Of a DNA stretch of 64,000 bases, positions 63,248 through 64,000 are shown piece after piece. Every line of letters starts with the position of its first letter. Positions within the stretch are counted from its first letter, which is position 1. This stretch comes from Maritalea porphyrae. Lineage in GTDB: Bacteria; Pseudomonadota; Alphaproteobacteria; Rhizobiales; Devosiaceae. The notes below the pieces were generated by a model. It did no database searches, was not told where the DNA came from, and saw only the letters and a list, made by a program, of their open reading frames with translations. A program made the translations under genes and the position numbers. The stretch spans positions 124,001-188,000 of the forward strand of contig NZ_JAPWGX010000004.1 of assembly GCF_027213965.1 (NCBI RefSeq). The letters run 5' to 3'.

Positions 63248-64000
63248 GAGGCGAGTTGGGGATGTGGCAAGCAGGCGCGCACCTCATATCCGCCCACAGA
63301 ACGTTTGCCAGCGCTGAAGGTGGCCCCCAATAGGCTCGCCCTTTCCGCCATACCGATGAGACCGTGCCCAACACGGGACACATTCGCTGACGCGACACCA
63401 TCATCGCAAACTGTGATTTCGGTGCTGCTTTGGTTTACGATCACACTGACCTTTGATGTTGCCTTTGGCCCTGCATGTTTGAGCACGTTTGTCAGGGCCT
63501 CTTGGATAATGCGATAGGCCGCTAAGTTGCTTCCTTTGGTTAGCATTTCTGAGTTGCCTTCAATTTGCAAGTCTATGCGAAGCCCTGCATCTCGCATTTG
63601 TTCAACCAGTCGAGGCACATCATCAAGCCCAGGTTGGGGATCAAGTGCATCATTTTCATTCCCCAGCCGCAAAACGCCTAATAGCTGCCTCAACTCGGTT
63701 AGTGCTTCTCTCCCGACCTGTTCAACCGCTTCCATAGCATCGATTGCACGCGGCAGGTCCTTTTGTGCAATAGTTCTTGCTGCGGCGGCCTGCACCGTCA
63801 TCAAACTGACGTGGTGCGCTACGATATCGTGCAGGTCTCGCGCTATTCGTGTTCGCTCATTTGCTACTGCTTGTTGCGCCTCGTTTGTACGTTGTCGTTG
63901 TTCTTGCTTTTCCTGTTTTGCAACTAAAGCCCTGTTTTCGGCGCGAACGTTCACAAAACGCCCAACATACCAGACCAAAACGACAGACAGAAGCTGAACG
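63244..64000 (-). CDS. Sensor histidine kinase, HisKA_3 type (5' end outside window)
   Basis: Open to the right edge of the window, so the N-terminus is missing; the visible part starts in a hydrophobic helix (LLSVVLVWYVG) followed by a coiled coil. The dimerisation/phospho-acceptor motif is ERTRIARDLHDIVAHHVSLM, and the ATPase domain has YRIIQEALTNVLKHAG and a GHGLIGMAERASLLGA end segment. This is the DesK/NarX-like class. It pairs with the NarL-type regulator encoded next. Signal unknown. Confidence 0.92.
   Translation of the reverse strand, partial: VQLLSVVLVWYVGRFVNVRAENRALVAKQEKQEQRQRTNEAQQAVANERTRIARDLHDIVAHHVSLMTVQAAAARTIAQKDLPRAIDAMEAVEQVGREALTELRQLLGVLRLGNENDALDPQPGLDDVPRLVEQMRDAGLRIDLQIEGNSEMLTKGSNLAAYRIIQEALTNVLKHAGPKATSKVSVIVNQSSTEITVCDDGVASANVSRVGHGLIGMAERASLLGATFSAGKRSVGGYEVRACLPHPQLAS

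Overview
The window looks like a chromosomal segment of a marine-type alphaproteobacterium (Hyphomicrobiales/Rhodobacterales-like). The reasons are a complete C-P lyase cluster containing the DUF1045 gene, several TRAP transporters, an alphaproteobacterial type elongator tRNA-Met 3' end, and roughly balanced base composition. The species cannot be named from the sequence alone.

Positions 1-15,900 are accessory DNA. A HipA-type toxin gene (69-1376), with what is probably the tail of its antitoxin, is followed by 1.7 kb with no convincing gene. That stretch carries a 91-bp imperfect inverted repeat and an array of TTGTCAACC sites. A tyrosine integrase (3050-3988) follows, about 110 bp before a 45-bp copy of the 3' half of tRNA-Met(CAT) (4096-4140). 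The same 45 bp recur at 15828-15872, so an 11.7-kb island lies between two attachment-like repeats. The island holds a C5-cytosine methylase with a convergent PD-(D/E)xK-like nuclease, a HEPN-like protein, an XRE regulator, a phage-satellite style replication module (primase plus RepA-like ATPase, two AlpA-like proteins), a second P4-type integrase, and a KAP-family NTPase. A 14-bp att-like fragment at 13451 suggests the KAP gene may be a separate addition.

Positions 16,800-29,300 are the phosphonate regulon. phnGHIJKLN and phnM run on the minus strand, with the DUF1045 gene inverted between phnN and phnM. phnF is divergent from phnG. A second minus-strand operon, phnC-D-E1-E2 plus a hexapeptide transferase, is preceded by a good Pho box at 29212-29230.

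Positions 29,500-37,600 are an amide operon on the minus strand: amiC, amiR (ANTAR antiterminator), dppC, dppB, dppA, an acetamidase/formamidase and a fused DppDF ATPase. Its leader holds an intrinsic terminator immediately after AACGTC loop motifs, which fits ANTAR control of the operon, including its own regulators.

Positions 37,800-43,800 hold a double-length GntR regulator, a TakP-like TRAP transporter and, divergently, a glycerate 2-kinase. Positions 43,900-53,700 encode a signalling and uptake module: a PgtC-like binding protein, a histidine kinase and a sigma54 activator. A sigma54 promoter then precedes a second paralogous binding protein, a fused permease, an ATPase and a HAD phosphatase. 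This looks like a regulated importer for an organophosphate. Positions 53,700-62,500 are a sialic acid cluster (nanM, nanA, nanR, siaPQM, nanE, nanK, nagA) in which nanM has a nonsense codon in its signal peptide. The window ends in a NarL-type response regulator and a truncated sensor kinase that resemble actinobacterial pairs.
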